NCBI GenBank assembly: GCA_030682835.1
Contig: JAUXNG010000045.1
Coordinates: forward strand, 16,403 to 80,402
DNA length: 64,000 nucleotides
Direction: 5' to 3'
Source: Hydrogenophaga sp.
Lineage (GTDB): Bacteria; Pseudomonadota; Gammaproteobacteria; Burkholderiales; Burkholderiaceae_C
The notes beneath the pieces were generated by a model. That model was not told the DNA's origin. It made no database searches and saw only the letters and a program-made list of their open reading frames with translations. Shown piece by piece: positions 53,346-63,870 of the stretch. A program made the translations under genes and the position numbers. Positions within the stretch are counted from its first letter, which is position 1. Each line of letters begins with the position of its first letter.

Positions 53346-54677
53346 ATGCCCCAATCCCTGACCGAGCAACTGAGCCGCGTGCAGCAAATCGAAGCCCTGG
53401 AAAAAGACTGGGCCACCAACCCCCGCTGGAAGGGTGTGAAGCGTGGCTACAGCGCCGCTGATGTCGTGCGCCTGCGCGGCAGCATGCAGATCGAGCACAC
53501 GCTGGCCAAGCGTGGCGCAGAGAAGCTGTGGGACAAGGTCAATGGCGGTGCCAAGAAGGGTTACGTCAACGCCTTCGGCGCCATCAGCGCCGGCCAGGCC
53601 ATGCAGCAGGCCAAGGCTGGCCTTGAGGCCGTGTACCTGTCGGGCTGGCAAGTCGCCGCCGACGGCAACACGTCCGAGACCATGTACCCCGACCAGTCGC
53701 TGTACGCGTACGACTCGGTGCCGACCATGGTTCGCCGCATCAACAACACCTTCAAGCGCGCCGACGAAATCCAGTGGGGCCGTGGCATCGAGCCGGGCAG
53801 CCCTGAATTCATCGACTACTTCCTGCCCATCGTGGCCGATGCAGAAGCCGGTTTCGGCGGCGTGCTCAACGCCTTCGAACTGATGAAGAACATGATTTCT
53901 GCCGGCGCTGCTGGCGTTCACTTCGAAGACCAGCTGGCCGCCGTGAAGAAGTGCGGCCACATGGGTGGCAAGGTGCTGGTGCCTACGCAGGAAGCCTGCG
54001 AGAAGCTGATCGCTGCGCGTTTCGCTGCCGACGTCATGGGCGTGTCCACCATCGTGCTGGCCCGCACCGACGCCGAAGCCGCCAACCTGATCACCAGCGA
54101 CCACGATGCCAACGACAAGCCGTTCCTGACCGGCGAGCGCACGCAAGAAGGTTTCTACCGCGTGAAGAACGGCCTGGAGCAGGCCATCAGCCGTGGTGTG
54201 GCCTACGCCCCATACGCCGACCTGGTGTGGTGCGAAACCGGCGTGCCGGACATCGGCTTTGCCCGTGAATTCGCCCAGGCCGTTCACGCTGCCTGCCCTG
54301 GCAAGCTGCTGTCGTACAACTGCTCGCCTTCCTTCAACTGGAAGAAGAACCTCAACGACAAGCAGATCGCTTCCTTCCAGGAAGACCTGGCTGCGCTGGG
54401 CTACAAGTACCAGTTCATCACGCTGGCTGGCATCCACATCAACTGGTTCAACACCTTCCAGTTCGCCCACGCCTATGCCCGCGGCGAAGGCATGAAGCAC
54501 TACACCGAGATGGTGCAGGAGCCCGAATTCGCTGCACGCGACAAGGGCTACACCTTCGTGTCGCACCAGCAGGAAGTTGGCGCTGGCTACTTCGACGACG
54601 TCACCACCGTGATCCAGGGTGGCTCGTCCTCCGTGAAGGCCCTGACCGGCTCGACCGAAGAAGAGCAGTTCCACTGA
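53346..54677 (+). CDS. aceA: Isocitrate lyase
   Basis: A 443-residue glyoxylate-cycle enzyme that splits isocitrate into succinate and glyoxylate. Seen are the active-site loop [26 protein letters not shown] with the catalytic Cys, [31 protein letters not shown] and [12 protein letters not shown]. The ATG at 53346 follows GGAG by 7 bases. With acs it lets the cell grow on acetate, and with the malonate operon on malonate-derived acetyl-CoA. Malate synthase is not in the window. Confidence 0.97.
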   Translation: MPQSLTEQLSRVQQIEALEKDWATNPRWKGVKRGYSAADVVRLRGSMQIEHTLAKRGAEKLWDKVNGGAKKGYVNAFGAISAGQAMQQAKAGLEAVYLSGWQVAADGNTSETMYPDQSLYAYDSVPTMVRRINNTFKRADEIQWGRGIEPGSPEFIDYFLPIVADAEAGFGGVLNAFELMKNMISAGAAGVHFEDQLAAVKKCGHMGGKVLVPTQEACEKLIAARFAADVMGVSTIVLARTDAEAANLITSDHDANDKPFLTGERTQEGFYRVKNGLEQAISRGVAYAPYADLVWCETGVPDIGFAREFAQAVHAACPGKLLSYNCSPSFNWKKNLNDKQIASFQEDLAALGYKYQFITLAGIHINWFNTFQFAHAYARGEGMKHYTEMVQEPEFAARDKGYTFVSHQQEVGAGYFDDVTTVIQGGSSSVKALTGSTEEEQFH

Positions 54678-54715
54678 TCGGTTGAGTCCGCCCCGTAGGC
54701 GGGCCGAGGAGACAG

Positions 54716-54742
54716 AAGCCCGGGCAATGCCCGGGCTTTTTT
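54716..54742 (+). terminator. Terminator after aceA
   Basis: AAGCCCGGGC, AAT, GCCCGGGCTT, then TTTT: a perfect 10-bp stem about 40 bases after the aceA stop. Confidence 0.88.
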
Positions 54743-54796
54743 ATGGGAAAATGGCAAGGTTATTGACTCAACAAGAGCGAGAAAGGCAAACCGGTT

Positions 54797-54838
54797 ATGA
54801 CACCGCGAACTCAGAAGGGCACATTCCTGGCCGCATAG
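54797..54838 (+). CDS. Candidate threonine-rich leader peptide of thrS
   Basis: A 13-codon frame, [13 protein letters not shown], lies between the aceA terminator and thrS. Three of its codons are Thr (ACA, ACT, ACA), all uncommon choices in this GC-rich genome. AAAGG lies about 10 bases before the ATG. A terminator-type hairpin follows 43 bases after its stop and directly precedes thrS. This is the layout of transcription attenuation by charged-tRNA level. Being so short, it could also be chance. Confidence 0.45.
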   Translation: MTPRTQKGTFLAA

Positions 54839-54880
54839 GCCTGCAGTTCGCGCCTGCCCGTTTTTTCTCTTCCTCATTCC

Positions 54881-54908
54881 AGCGCGGCCCATGCCGCGCT
54901 TTTTTGTT
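54881..54908 (+). terminator. Terminator hairpin in the thrS leader (possible attenuator)
   Basis: AGCGCGGC, loop CCAT, GCCGCGCT, then TTTTTGTTTT. The perfect 8-bp stem and T-run end about 12 bases before the thrS start codon, so most transcripts started upstream would end here unless the hairpin is prevented. An upstream TTCGCGCC could pair with part of the left arm as an anti-terminator. Confidence 0.65.
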
Positions 54909-54920
54909 TTTGGACCCCTC

Positions 54921-56828
<1,908 letters not shown>

Positions 56829-56842
56829 ATTCAGACGTCCGG

Positions 56843-56892
56843 TTGTTGCCCCCGCTGCTGCGGTACCCATCGCTCATGCGCCAGGGCAACAA
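56843..56892 (+). promoter_or_regulatory. Stem-loop in the infC leader
   Basis: TTGTTGCCC (56843-56851) and GGGCAACAA (56884-56892) are perfect 9-base reverse complements with a 32-base loop. They lie in the 110 bases between thrS and infC and have no T-run, so a role in RNA structure or translational control of infC is likelier than termination. A short out-of-frame ATG frame (56911-56958) overlaps the infC start. Confidence 0.4.
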
Positions 56893-56938
56893 TTGTGGTT
56901 GCCACCCTGTATGAACAGCCCACGCCAAGGAACACACC

Positions 56939-57544
56939 ATAGCTACCAATTTTCGTGACCGCCGCCAACGCGAAGAGCGCGCACACCGTCTGAACCGTGA
57001 AATCATGGCTCCCGAGGTTCGCCTCAACGGACCGGAGAACGAGCCTTTGGGCATCGTCAGTCTGTCGGAAGCGTTGCGCATGGCTGGCGAGCTGGATGTG
57101 GACTTGGTCGAGATCGCGGCAACCGCCGTCCCTCCGGTGTGTCGCCTGATGGACTACGGCAAGTTCAAGTACCAGGAGCAGAAGAAGGCGGCCGAGGCAA
57201 AAGCCAAGCAGACCGTCATCGAGATCAAGGAAGTCAAGTTCCGCCCCGGTACGGACGACGGCGACTACAACATCAAGATGCGCAACATCCGGCGCTTTCT
57301 GGATGACGGCGACAAGTGCAAGATCACGCTGCGTTTCCGCGGTCGCGAGATCACGCACCAGGAGCTGGGTCTGGCGCTGTTGAACCGCATCCGTGACGAG
57401 CTGGCCGATTCGATCATCGTGGAGCAGTTTCCCAAGCTGGAAGGCCGGCAGATGATCATGATGATCGCACCAGGGCGCAAGAAGCCGGCAGCTGCCAAGG
57501 CCACCGAGCCGGCGGCTCAGGGTGCCGACTCCTCGGCCGGCTGA
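56939..57544 (+). CDS. infC: Translation initiation factor IF-3, with an AUA start codon
   Basis: A 201-residue protein when started at ATA 56939. The reading is I(M)[21 protein letters not shown], then [12 protein letters not shown]...; that N-terminus is typical of Burkholderiales IF-3, whereas the first ATG (57005) would remove 22 residues. AAGGA lies 7 bases before the ATA. Rare start codons on infC are known (AUU in E. coli), allowing IF-3 to repress itself by rejecting its own start. The linker ([19 protein letters not shown]) and C-domain are complete. Confidence 0.92.
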   Translation: MATNFRDRRQREERAHRLNREIMAPEVRLNGPENEPLGIVSLSEALRMAGELDVDLVEIAATAVPPVCRLMDYGKFKYQEQKKAAEAKAKQTVIEIKEVKFRPGTDDGDYNIKMRNIRRFLDDGDKCKITLRFRGREITHQELGLALLNRIRDELADSIIVEQFPKLEGRQMIMMIAPGRKKPAAAKATEPAAQGADSSAG

Positions 57545-57718
57545 AGCATTGAACAGCATTGAACGGGCAGGCCAGTCCCCTGTTCGTTCGAGGTGCTCAC
57601 CGCAAGGCGAGTGACCGAAGGGAGGGCCGCAAGGTCCCCCATTAAAAGTGGCTCGGGGCCAACAAGTCTGCGGAAGGTTCGCAGCGCCTCACGAGCACAA
57701 ATCAGAAGGAGCATTTCA
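57545..57718 (+). promoter_or_regulatory. Leader region of rpmI-rplT
   Basis: 174 bases without a gene lie between infC and rpmI. A tandem AGCATTGAAC (57545-57564, near-exact) starts it, and several short hairpin-forming stretches follow (GCTCACCGCAAGGCGAGTG, GGGCCGCAAGGTCCC). In E. coli and Bacillus this spot holds the RNA site where ribosomal protein L20 represses its own synthesis. A similar role is plausible, but the rRNA-like structure was not demonstrated. Confidence 0.4.
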
Positions 57719-57922
57719 ATGCCCAAAATGAAGACCAAGAGCAGCGCGAAGAAGCGATTTCGCGTTCGTCCCGGTGGCACCGTCAAACGCGGTCAAGCCT
57801 TCAAACGTCACATCCTGACCAAGAAGTCCACCAAGACCAAACGCCACCTGCGTGGTGCAGTCACTGTCCATGAGACCAATATGGGTCACATGGCGCAGAT
57901 GCTGCCCGGCATGGGCATTTGA
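57719..57922 (+). CDS. rpmI: 50S ribosomal protein L35
   Basis: A 67-residue basic protein, [20 protein letters not shown], then [16 protein letters not shown], the standard L35 sequence. AAGGAGC lies before the ATG at 57719; upstream in-frame codons lie in the leader. It is translated together with rplT, 25 bases downstream. Confidence 0.97.
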   Translation: MPKMKTKSSAKKRFRVRPGGTVKRGQAFKRHILTKKSTKTKRHLRGAVTVHETNMGHMAQMLPGMGI

Positions 57923-57947
57923 TCAACGACGAACAAGGAGTTAATAC

Positions 57948-58307
57948 ATGCCTCGCGTCAAACGTGGTGTAACGGCACGCGCCCGTCACAAAAAAGTTCT
58001 CGCCCTTGCAAAAGGCTTTCGCGGTCGCCGCGGTAACGTCTTCCGCATCGCCAAACAGGCGGTGATGAAGGCTGGGCAATATGCCTACCGTGACCGTCGC
58101 AACAAGAAGCGCGTCTTCCGTCAGCTGTGGATCGCGCGTATCAACGCCGGTGCACGTGCTTGCGGCCTCACGTACAGCCAGTTCGCCAATGGCCTGAAGA
58201 AGGCCTCGATTGAAATCGACCGCAAGGTCCTGGCCGATCTGGCCGTGAACGACCCGGCTGCCTTTGGCAGCATCGTGGAGCAAGTCAAAGCCAAGCTGGC
58301 CGCTTGA
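57948..58307 (+). CDS. rplT: 50S ribosomal protein L20
   Basis: A 119-residue protein with the L20 pattern [21 protein letters not shown], then [21 protein letters not shown] and a C-terminal globular part ([16 protein letters not shown], here [21 protein letters not shown]). It binds 23S rRNA early in assembly and usually represses its own operon. AAGGAG precedes the ATG. Confidence 0.97.
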   Translation: MPRVKRGVTARARHKKVLALAKGFRGRRGNVFRIAKQAVMKAGQYAYRDRRNKKRVFRQLWIARINAGARACGLTYSQFANGLKKASIEIDRKVLADLAVNDPAAFGSIVEQVKAKLAA

Positions 58308-58357
58308 TTCACGACGGGGTGAAGCGGCCTTTCTGGCCGCGTCACCTCCAGTCGCTC

Positions 58358-58408
58358 AAAGGGGTTGAGGCTTGAGGGATTTCCCTCGCGGCTCTCAACC
58401 CCTTTTTT
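58358..58408 (+). terminator. Terminator between rplT and pheS
   Basis: AAAGGGGTTGAG (58358-58369) pairs perfectly with CTCAACCCCTTT (58394-58405), with an inner GAGGG/CCCTC hairpin and T-run TTTTTTG. In E. coli the pheST attenuator sits at this same spot after a Phe-rich leader. Here a hairpin GCGGCC-TTTCT-GGCCGC precedes it (near 58324-58340), but no Phe-rich leader was found. Confidence 0.8.
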
Positions 58409-58433
58409 GTTTTCGCAACGCACAAGCACACAC

Positions 58434-59486
58434 ATGAACGAGTTGGACGCACTGGTTGAGGGCGCGCGCCAGGCTTTCGCGCAAGCCGCCACCCCGGCCG
58501 ATCTGGAAAATGCCAAGGCGCTTTTTCTGGGCAAGTCGGGCCGTATCACCGATCTGATGAAGGGCATGGCGGCCCTGTCCGTGGACGAGAAGAAAACCCG
58601 CGGCGCGGCCATCAACCAGGCCAAGCAGGCCGTAGAAGCAGCGCTCACGGCGCGACGCCAGGCGCTGGCTGAAGCCGAGCTTGACCTGCAGCTCAAGGCT
58701 GAGGCGCTGGACGTCACCTTACCCGGGCGTCAGCGGGGGCAGGGCGGCCTGCACCCGGTGAGCCTGACGCTGGAGCGCATCGAGGCCATCTTCGGCTCCA
58801 TGGGCTTCGAGGTGGCCGAAGGCCCCGAGATCGAGTCCGACTGGTTCAACTTCACTGCATTGAACACGCCCGAGGACCACCCGGCGCGTTCGATGCACGA
58901 CACCTTCTACGTCGAGGGCGGCAGCGCCCAGGCGCCGAATCTCCTGCGCACGCACACGAGTCCGATGCAGATCCGCCACGCGGTGCAGCACGTGAAGCGC
59001 CACCGCGCGGCCATTGACAGCGGGGCTGGCATGCCCGAGATCCGCGTCATTGCCCCGGGCCGCACCTACCGCGTGGACAGCGACGCCACGCACTCGCCCA
59101 TGTTCCACCAGTGCGAAGGCCTGTGGATTGGCGAGAACGTGAGCTTCAAAGACCTCAAATATGTCTTCACCGATTTTTGCCGCACCTTCTTCGAGTCGGA
59201 CGACCTGGTGCTGCGCTTTCGCCCCAGTTTCTTTCCCTTCACCGAGCCCAGCGCCGAAATCGACATCCAGTTCCAGAGCGGTCCGCTGGCCGGGCGCTGG
59301 CTCGAAGTGGCGGGCTCTGGCCAGGTGCACCCGAACGTGGTGCGCAACATGGGCCTGGACCCCGAGCGATACATCGGCTTTGCCTTCGGCATGGGCCCGG
59401 ACCGCCTGACCATGCTGCGTTATGGCGTGAACGACCTGCGCCTGTTCTTTGATGGCGATGTGCGCTTCCTCCAGCAGTTTCGGTGA
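58434..59486 (+). CDS. pheS: Phenylalanine-tRNA ligase alpha subunit
   Basis: A 350-residue class II subunit. The N-terminal coiled coil (residues 1-90) is followed by the catalytic domain: [38 protein letters not shown], the motif 2 region [20 protein letters not shown], and [22 protein letters not shown] (motif 3). With PheT it forms the alpha2beta2 enzyme. The start at 58434 (MNELDALV) was chosen over an in-frame codon inside the terminator. Confidence 0.97.
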   Translation: MNELDALVEGARQAFAQAATPADLENAKALFLGKSGRITDLMKGMAALSVDEKKTRGAAINQAKQAVEAALTARRQALAEAELDLQLKAEALDVTLPGRQRGQGGLHPVSLTLERIEAIFGSMGFEVAEGPEIESDWFNFTALNTPEDHPARSMHDTFYVEGGSAQAPNLLRTHTSPMQIRHAVQHVKRHRAAIDSGAGMPEIRVIAPGRTYRVDSDATHSPMFHQCEGLWIGENVSFKDLKYVFTDFCRTFFESDDLVLRFRPSFFPFTEPSAEIDIQFQSGPLAGRWLEVAGSGQVHPNVVRNMGLDPERYIGFAFGMGPDRLTMLRYGVNDLRLFFDGDVRFLQQFR

Positions 59487-59548
59487 ATCTGCACCCCCGC
59501 GAAGAAGGAACACGCCCCGGCGCCGCTTCGCGTCATCCTCATAGGGGC

Positions 59549-59585
59549 AACACCTGTGGCCTGGCGAAGCCAGTTCCACGGTGTT
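59549..59585 (+). promoter_or_regulatory. Long stem-loop between pheS and pheT
   Basis: AACACC-GTGG-CTGGC, loop GAA, GCCAG-CCAC-GGTGTT: about 15 pairs with small bulges. It lies in a 140-base gap, although pheS and pheT are usually nearly adjacent. There is no T-run. It may protect or process the mRNA, or hold a promoter for pheT. The rest of the gap shows no frame worth calling. Confidence 0.55.
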
Positions 59586-59626
59586 CTTGACCCAAGTCCT
59601 TGCTGTGCCACCGTATCGAGTCGTCT

Positions 59627-62056
59627 ATGCAATTCCCTGAATCCTGGCTGCGTGCCTTCTGTAACCCGCCCCTGACCAGCCAGCAGCTGGCCGACACCCT
59701 GACCATGGCCGGTCTGGAGGTGGAGGAACTGGAGCCGGTGGCGCCGCCCTTCACCGGCGTGGTGGTGGGGCGCATCCTCGAGGCGGTGCAGCACCCCAAC
59801 GCCGACCGGCTGCGCGTCTGCCAGGTCGATGTAGGCCAGCCGCAGCCGCTGAGCATCGTGTGCGGTGCGCCCAATGCGCGTCCTGGCATTCTGGTGCCCT
59901 GCGCCACCGTGGGCGCGGCGCTGCCGCCAGGCGAGGATGGCAAGCCCTTCCTGATCAAGCTCGGCAAGCTGCGCGGTGTCGAGAGCCAGGGCATGCTGTG
60001 TTCGGCCAAAGAACTGAAGCTCAACGACGAGCACGGCGGCCTTCTTGAGCTGGCCGATGACGCCGTCGTGGGCCGCGACATCCGCGAGCAGTTGCAGCTG
60101 GACGACATGCTGTTCACCCTCAAGCTCACGCCCAATCTGGCGCATTGCCTGAGCGTGTATGGCATCGCCCGCGAAGTGGCCGCCCTCACCGGAGCGCCAC
60201 TGCAGGAACCTGGTTTCCCCGCCGTGCCCGTGAGCCTGCAGGACCGTCTGCCAGTGAGCGTGCATGCCCCCGATTTGTGTGGACGGTTCACCGGTCGCAT
60301 CGTGCGCGGCGTCAACACCCGTGCCGTGACGCCCGCGTGGATGGTCGAGCGCCTGGCCCGCTGCGGGCAGCGCAGCGTCTCGCCGCTGGTGGACATCTCC
60401 AACTACGTGATGTTCGAGCTGGGTCGCCCGTCGCACATCTTCGACCTCGACAAGATCCACGGTGGCCTGCAGGTGCGCTGGGGCCGCGAAGGCGAACAAC
60501 TGAAACTGCTGAACGGCACCACGGTGGCGGTGGACGCGGCGGTGGGTGTGATCGCCGACGACCAGTCGGTGGAATCGCTGGCGGGCATCATGGGTGGTGA
60601 CGCGACGGCGGTGTCGGACGACACGCGCAACATCTTCATTGAAGCCGCGTTCTGGTGGCCCAAGGCGATTGCCGGGCGCTCACGCCGCTACAACTTTTCA
60701 ACCGATGCCGGGCATCGGTTCGAGCGGGGTGTCGATCCCTCCACCACCATCGAGCACGTCGAACGCATCACGCAACTGGTGCTGGATATTTGCGGCGGTG
60801 AGGCCGCGGCGCTGGACGATCAGGTCGTGAACCTGCCTGTGCCGACGCCGGTCACCCTGCGCGTGGCGCGCGCCGTGAAGGTCATCGGCATGCCGCTGAC
60901 GCAGGCGCAGTGTGCTGGCGCCCTGCGACGCCTGCGGCTTGCGCTGGAAGAGGGCGACGGCACGCTCACCGTGACACCGCCGGCCTACCGCTTTGACCTG
61001 CAGATCGAGGAAGACCTGATCGAAGAGGTGGCCCGCGTGGTGGGCTATGAGCAGTTGCCGGCCACCCCGCCGCAGGCGCCCATCACGGCCAAGATCCGCA
61101 CCGAAGCGCGGCGTGGACCGTTTGCGGTGCGCCGCATGCTGGCGCAGCTGGGCTACCAGGAGACCATCAACTTCAGCTTCGTGGAAGAACGCTGGGAGCG
61201 CGAACTCGCCGGCAACGCGGACCCGATCAAGCTGCTCAATCCCATTGCCAGCCAGATGAGCGTGATGCGCTCGTCCTTGCTCGGTAGCCTGGTGTCGGTG
61301 CTGAAGTTCAACCTCGACCGCCGGGCCGACCGCGTGCGGCTGTTCGAGGTGGGCCGTGTGTTCCGAAAGGACCCGGCCGTGACCGACAGCGACACCCATG
61401 TGGCGGGCTTCGACCAGCCCATGCGCGTGGCCGGCCTGTGCTTCGGCCCTGCGCAATCCCTGCAGTGGGGCGCACCCGAGCGCAACGTGGATTTCTTCGA
61501 CGCCAAGGGCGACGTGCAGGCCCTGCTGGCGCCGGCCCTGCCGGAGTTCCGGCCCGCCGATCACCCCGCCATGCACCCTGGGCGCTGTGCGAGTGTCTGG
61601 CTGCAGGGCCGCTGCATCGGCCATGTGGGTGAACTGCACCCGCGCTGGCGCCAGTCATACGAGCTGGCACAGGCGCCTGTGTTGTTCGAGCTGGAGCTGG
61701 ACGCCGTGCTGACCCGCGATGTGCCGGTGTTCCGGAGCGTGAGCCGCCACCAGGCGGTGGAACGCGATCTGGCTGTGGTGGTGAAGGAATCGGTTACGCA
61801 CGCTGCTGTGGTGGATGCGATTCGCGCGCCGGGCAGTGCCTGGCTGCGAGATGTCGTCTTGTTCGATGTCTATCGCCCGAAGAAGCAGGGGGCAGATGGC
61901 GCCACCGGCGGGCTTGGAGGCGATGAAAAAAGCTTGGCTGTGCGGCTCGTGCTGAACCGGGACGACGCTACACTGACCGAGGAAGACATTGAAGCGACCG
62001 TCCAGGGAGCGCTCGACTCGCTGGCCCGGCGCGTTGCTGCCCGGCTGCGCACCTGA
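59627..62056 (+). CDS. pheT: Phenylalanine-tRNA ligase beta subunit
   Basis: An 809-residue subunit. Order: N-terminal MQFPESWLRAFCNPPLTSQQLADTL, tRNA-binding (EMAP-like) domain at about 39-150 (GRILEAVQHPNADRLRVCQVDVG), the B3/B4 editing domain with SPLVDISNYVMFELGRPSHIFD, B5 domain, catalytic-like domain, and a C-terminal FDX-ACB anticodon domain (FRSVSRHQAVERDLAVVV). The ATG at 59627 has only a weak ribosome site, unlike pheS. The stop is 24 bases before ihfA. Confidence 0.96.
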   Translation: MQFPESWLRAFCNPPLTSQQLADTLTMAGLEVEELEPVAPPFTGVVVGRILEAVQHPNADRLRVCQVDVGQPQPLSIVCGAPNARPGILVPCATVGAALPPGEDGKPFLIKLGKLRGVESQGMLCSAKELKLNDEHGGLLELADDAVVGRDIREQLQLDDMLFTLKLTPNLAHCLSVYGIAREVAALTGAPLQEPGFPAVPVSLQDRLPVSVHAPDLCGRFTGRIVRGVNTRAVTPAWMVERLARCGQRSVSPLVDISNYVMFELGRPSHIFDLDKIHGGLQVRWGREGEQLKLLNGTTVAVDAAVGVIADDQSVESLAGIMGGDATAVSDDTRNIFIEAAFWWPKAIAGRSRRYNFSTDAGHRFERGVDPSTTIEHVERITQLVLDICGGEAAALDDQVVNLPVPTPVTLRVARAVKVIGMPLTQAQCAGALRRLRLALEEGDGTLTVTPPAYRFDLQIEEDLIEEVARVVGYEQLPATPPQAPITAKIRTEARRGPFAVRRMLAQLGYQETINFSFVEERWERELAGNADPIKLLNPIASQMSVMRSSLLGSLVSVLKFNLDRRADRVRLFEVGRVFRKDPAVTDSDTHVAGFDQPMRVAGLCFGPAQSLQWGAPERNVDFFDAKGDVQALLAPALPEFRPADHPAMHPGRCASVWLQGRCIGHVGELHPRWRQSYELAQAPVLFELELDAVLTRDVPVFRSVSRHQAVERDLAVVVKESVTHAAVVDAIRAPGSAWLRDVVLFDVYRPKKQGADGATGGLGGDEKSLAVRLVLNRDDATLTEEDIEATVQGALDSLARRVAARLRT

Positions 62057-62080
62057 TCAACACCGATGGAGACACAAGCG

Positions 62081-62407
62081 ATGGAACTGGCAGTCGAAAG
62101 CCTGGAGACCCCGGCACTGACCAAGGCGCAACTCGCCGAACTGCTGTTCGACCAGATCGGCTTGAATAAGCGCGAGTCCAAGGACATGATCGACGCCTTC
62201 TTCGATCTGGTGACCGACAGCCTCGTCGAAGGCACGGATGTGAAAATTTCCGGATTTGGCAATTTTCAGATCCGCACCAAGGCGCCGCGTCCCGGTCGCA
62301 ACCCCCGCACGGGCGAGCCGGTGGCCATCGAAGCACGGCGCGTGGTCACCTTCCATGCCAGTCCGAAGCTCAAGGAGCAGGTGCAGAACGCCGGTGTGGG
62401 TTCCTGA
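62081..62407 (+). CDS. ihfA: Integration host factor alpha subunit
   Basis: A 108-residue DNA-bending protein of the HU/IHF family: [54 protein letters not shown] with the DNA-intercalating Pro, and [20 protein letters not shown] lies 9 bases before the ATG at 62081; an ATG at 62066 has no site of its own. The pheT-ihfA order is as in E. coli. IHF is also a likely host factor for integration of the neighbouring phage. Confidence 0.95.
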   Translation: MELAVESLETPALTKAQLAELLFDQIGLNKRESKDMIDAFFDLVTDSLVEGTDVKISGFGNFQIRTKAPRPGRNPRTGEPVAIEARRVVTFHASPKLKEQVQNAGVGS

Positions 62408-62573
62408 TGGCTTGAATGCCGCACCCACATCTCCCGGCCCCATGCCGGGTGTTCTCCCAGGGTGTGGATATTCTCGCGCACGTCACACCTCGCTGCTAAA
62501 TTCTGCCGAAGGTGCGCACAGCCTGTCTGCTTAGAGTAAATTTCAAGGTTCGGTCTGTACCGCCTTGATTTGC

Positions 62574-63029
62574 ATGGAAATAGTCCTGCCCCCCATTCCC
62601 GTCAAACGCTACTTCACCATCGGTGAAGTGGGCGAACTGTGCGGGGTGAAGCCACACGTGCTGCGCTACTGGGAGCAGGAGTTCACCCAGTTGCGTCCCA
62701 TGAAGCGCCGCGGCAACCGGCGCTATTACCAGCACCACGAAGTGCTGATGATCCGCCGCATCCGCGACCTGCTGTACGACCAGGGCTTCACCATCAGCGG
62801 TGCGCGCAACAAGCTCCAGGAACTTGCCCAGTCTGACCGGGGACGCAGCCGGTCCCACGGTGAAGTGTTTGCGCTGTCAGATGTGCCGATGGGCGAGTCG
62901 CCCCTGGCGTCGGATGAGCAGGTGTCCACCGATCCAGACATGAGCGAGAGACACATGGCTGCCGGTGACCCGTTCGATCTTCGGCGTGAATTGCTGGAAA
63001 TACGCGAGCTTCTTCGTTACCCCGCCTGA
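62574..63029 (+). CDS. MerR-family regulator
   Basis: A 151-residue protein with the MerR helix-turn-helix at the N-terminus: KRYFTIGEVGELCGVKPHVLRYWEQEF, then RRYYQHHEVLMIRRIRDLLYDQGFT. The C-terminal ~60 residues are variable and acidic, ending in a helical DLRRELLEIRELL. MerR genes directly after ihfA are common in beta- and gammaproteobacteria; the regulated genes and the signal are unknown. The ATG at 62574 is preferred over a TTG at 62565. Confidence 0.85.
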   Translation: MEIVLPPIPVKRYFTIGEVGELCGVKPHVLRYWEQEFTQLRPMKRRGNRRYYQHHEVLMIRRIRDLLYDQGFTISGARNKLQELAQSDRGRSRSHGEVFALSDVPMGESPLASDEQVSTDPDMSERHMAAGDPFDLRRELLEIRELLRYPA

Positions 63030-63062
63030 AACACACAAAATGCTGGCTATAATCTGAGGCTT

Positions 63063-63139
63063 CGGCGTGTAGCGCAGCCTGGTAGCGCACTTGCATGGGG
63101 TGCAAGGGGTCGCGAGTTCGAATCCCGCCACGCCGACCA
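63063..63139 (+). tRNA. tRNA-Pro (GGG)
   Basis: A 77-base cloverleaf: acceptor CGGCGTG with CACGCCG, D arm TAGCGCAGCCTGGTAGCGC, anticodon stem CTTGC/GCAAG with loop ATGGGGT (anticodon GGG), T loop GTTCGAATC, CCA encoded. The merR gene lies 33 bases upstream and a terminator follows 9 bases downstream. Confidence 0.95.
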
Positions 63140-63147
63140 TTGATACG

Positions 63148-63179
63148 AAAGCCCGCAATCGAAAGATTGCGGGCTTTTT
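63148..63179 (+). terminator. Terminator after tRNA-Pro
   Basis: AAAGCCCGCAATC, loop GAAA, GATTGCGGGCTTT, then TT: a perfect 13-bp stem. Confidence 0.9.
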
Positions 63180-63256
63180 CGTTTCTGCTGCCTGTCCAGC
63201 ACGGCTGCATGCGTGTCTATGTTCGTGTGTGGCAAGGAGGGGCTGGGCCTTGGAGT

Positions 63257-63850
63257 TCAGCAGCGCTCGGTCTCAAAGGCAGGTGCCCCGCAGAGCCCGC
63301 CCGACGGAATCTCCCAATAGCCCCACAGGCGTGCCCGTGGACGGTAGAGGGAGGGGTCGGCGTCGACGTGCACGCCGTCGACCAGCGCAAAGTAATGGTC
63401 GGTCAAGAACACGATGAAGCGGCCCTGGGGCTTTTCACGGATGAACTGTGCAGCTGTCGGCCGTTGTCCGCGTGAGCGCGACTGGTAGCGGATACCCAGT
63501 GCGGCGCTGAGGGTCTTGCCGAAGGTGGCTTGCCGGTCTTCGCGGCCGTTGGCCTTGAGCAATGCGTGTGCTTCCTCGTAGGAGATGCCGCAGGCGGTGC
63601 GCAGCGACACGACGGCGCAGTCCCGTGTCTCCCAGGGAAAGCGGTCTGTCAGGTCGGCTGCGCTGAAGGCACCAGTCGGAGGTTTCTTCCGGGTCACGGC
63701 CTGCAGACCTTGGCGCGATGGCGATGTTCGTGCTGTGAGGAAGTCATGACGGTGCAGGGTGGTCGGTGAAGCGTTGAGATGGCTGTGTGTGCGGGTCCGC
63801 GCGAGCTCCACACAAACGGCCCCCGTGTCTGAGGCGCATGCCCAGCCCAA
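63257..63850 (-). CDS. Hypothetical protein with papain/C39-like catalytic pattern
   Basis: A 197-residue protein. The first ~70 residues look low in structure; an in-frame GTG (VTRKKPP) could be the true start. The core has WETRDCAVVSLRTACGISYEEAHALLKANGRED, then GRFIVFLTDHYFALVDGVHVD and PRARLWGYWEI. A Cys after Asp, a later H-x-F-A-L-V-D-G and a final Trp are typical of papain-fold (C39-like) domains found in phage and plasmid proteins of unknown role. It is alone beside tRNA-Pro, perhaps the edge of a further mobile region. Its target is unknown. Confidence 0.6.
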   Translation of the reverse strand: MGWACASDTGAVCVELARTRTHSHLNASPTTLHRHDFLTARTSPSRQGLQAVTRKKPPTGAFSAADLTDRFPWETRDCAVVSLRTACGISYEEAHALLKANGREDRQATFGKTLSAALGIRYQSRSRGQRPTAAQFIREKPQGRFIVFLTDHYFALVDGVHVDADPSLYRPRARLWGYWEIPSGGLCGAPAFETERC

Positions 63851-63870
63851 CTTGCGTTAGCCCGGATATT

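Noticed and set aside
54760..54775. TTGACTCAACAAG upstream of thrS as an FNR box
   Set aside because: The right half does not match ATCAA, and thrS has no reason for oxygen control.
58318..58376. Short GTG frame before pheS as a Phe leader peptide
   Set aside because: It has only one Phe in 18 codons and no good ribosome site.
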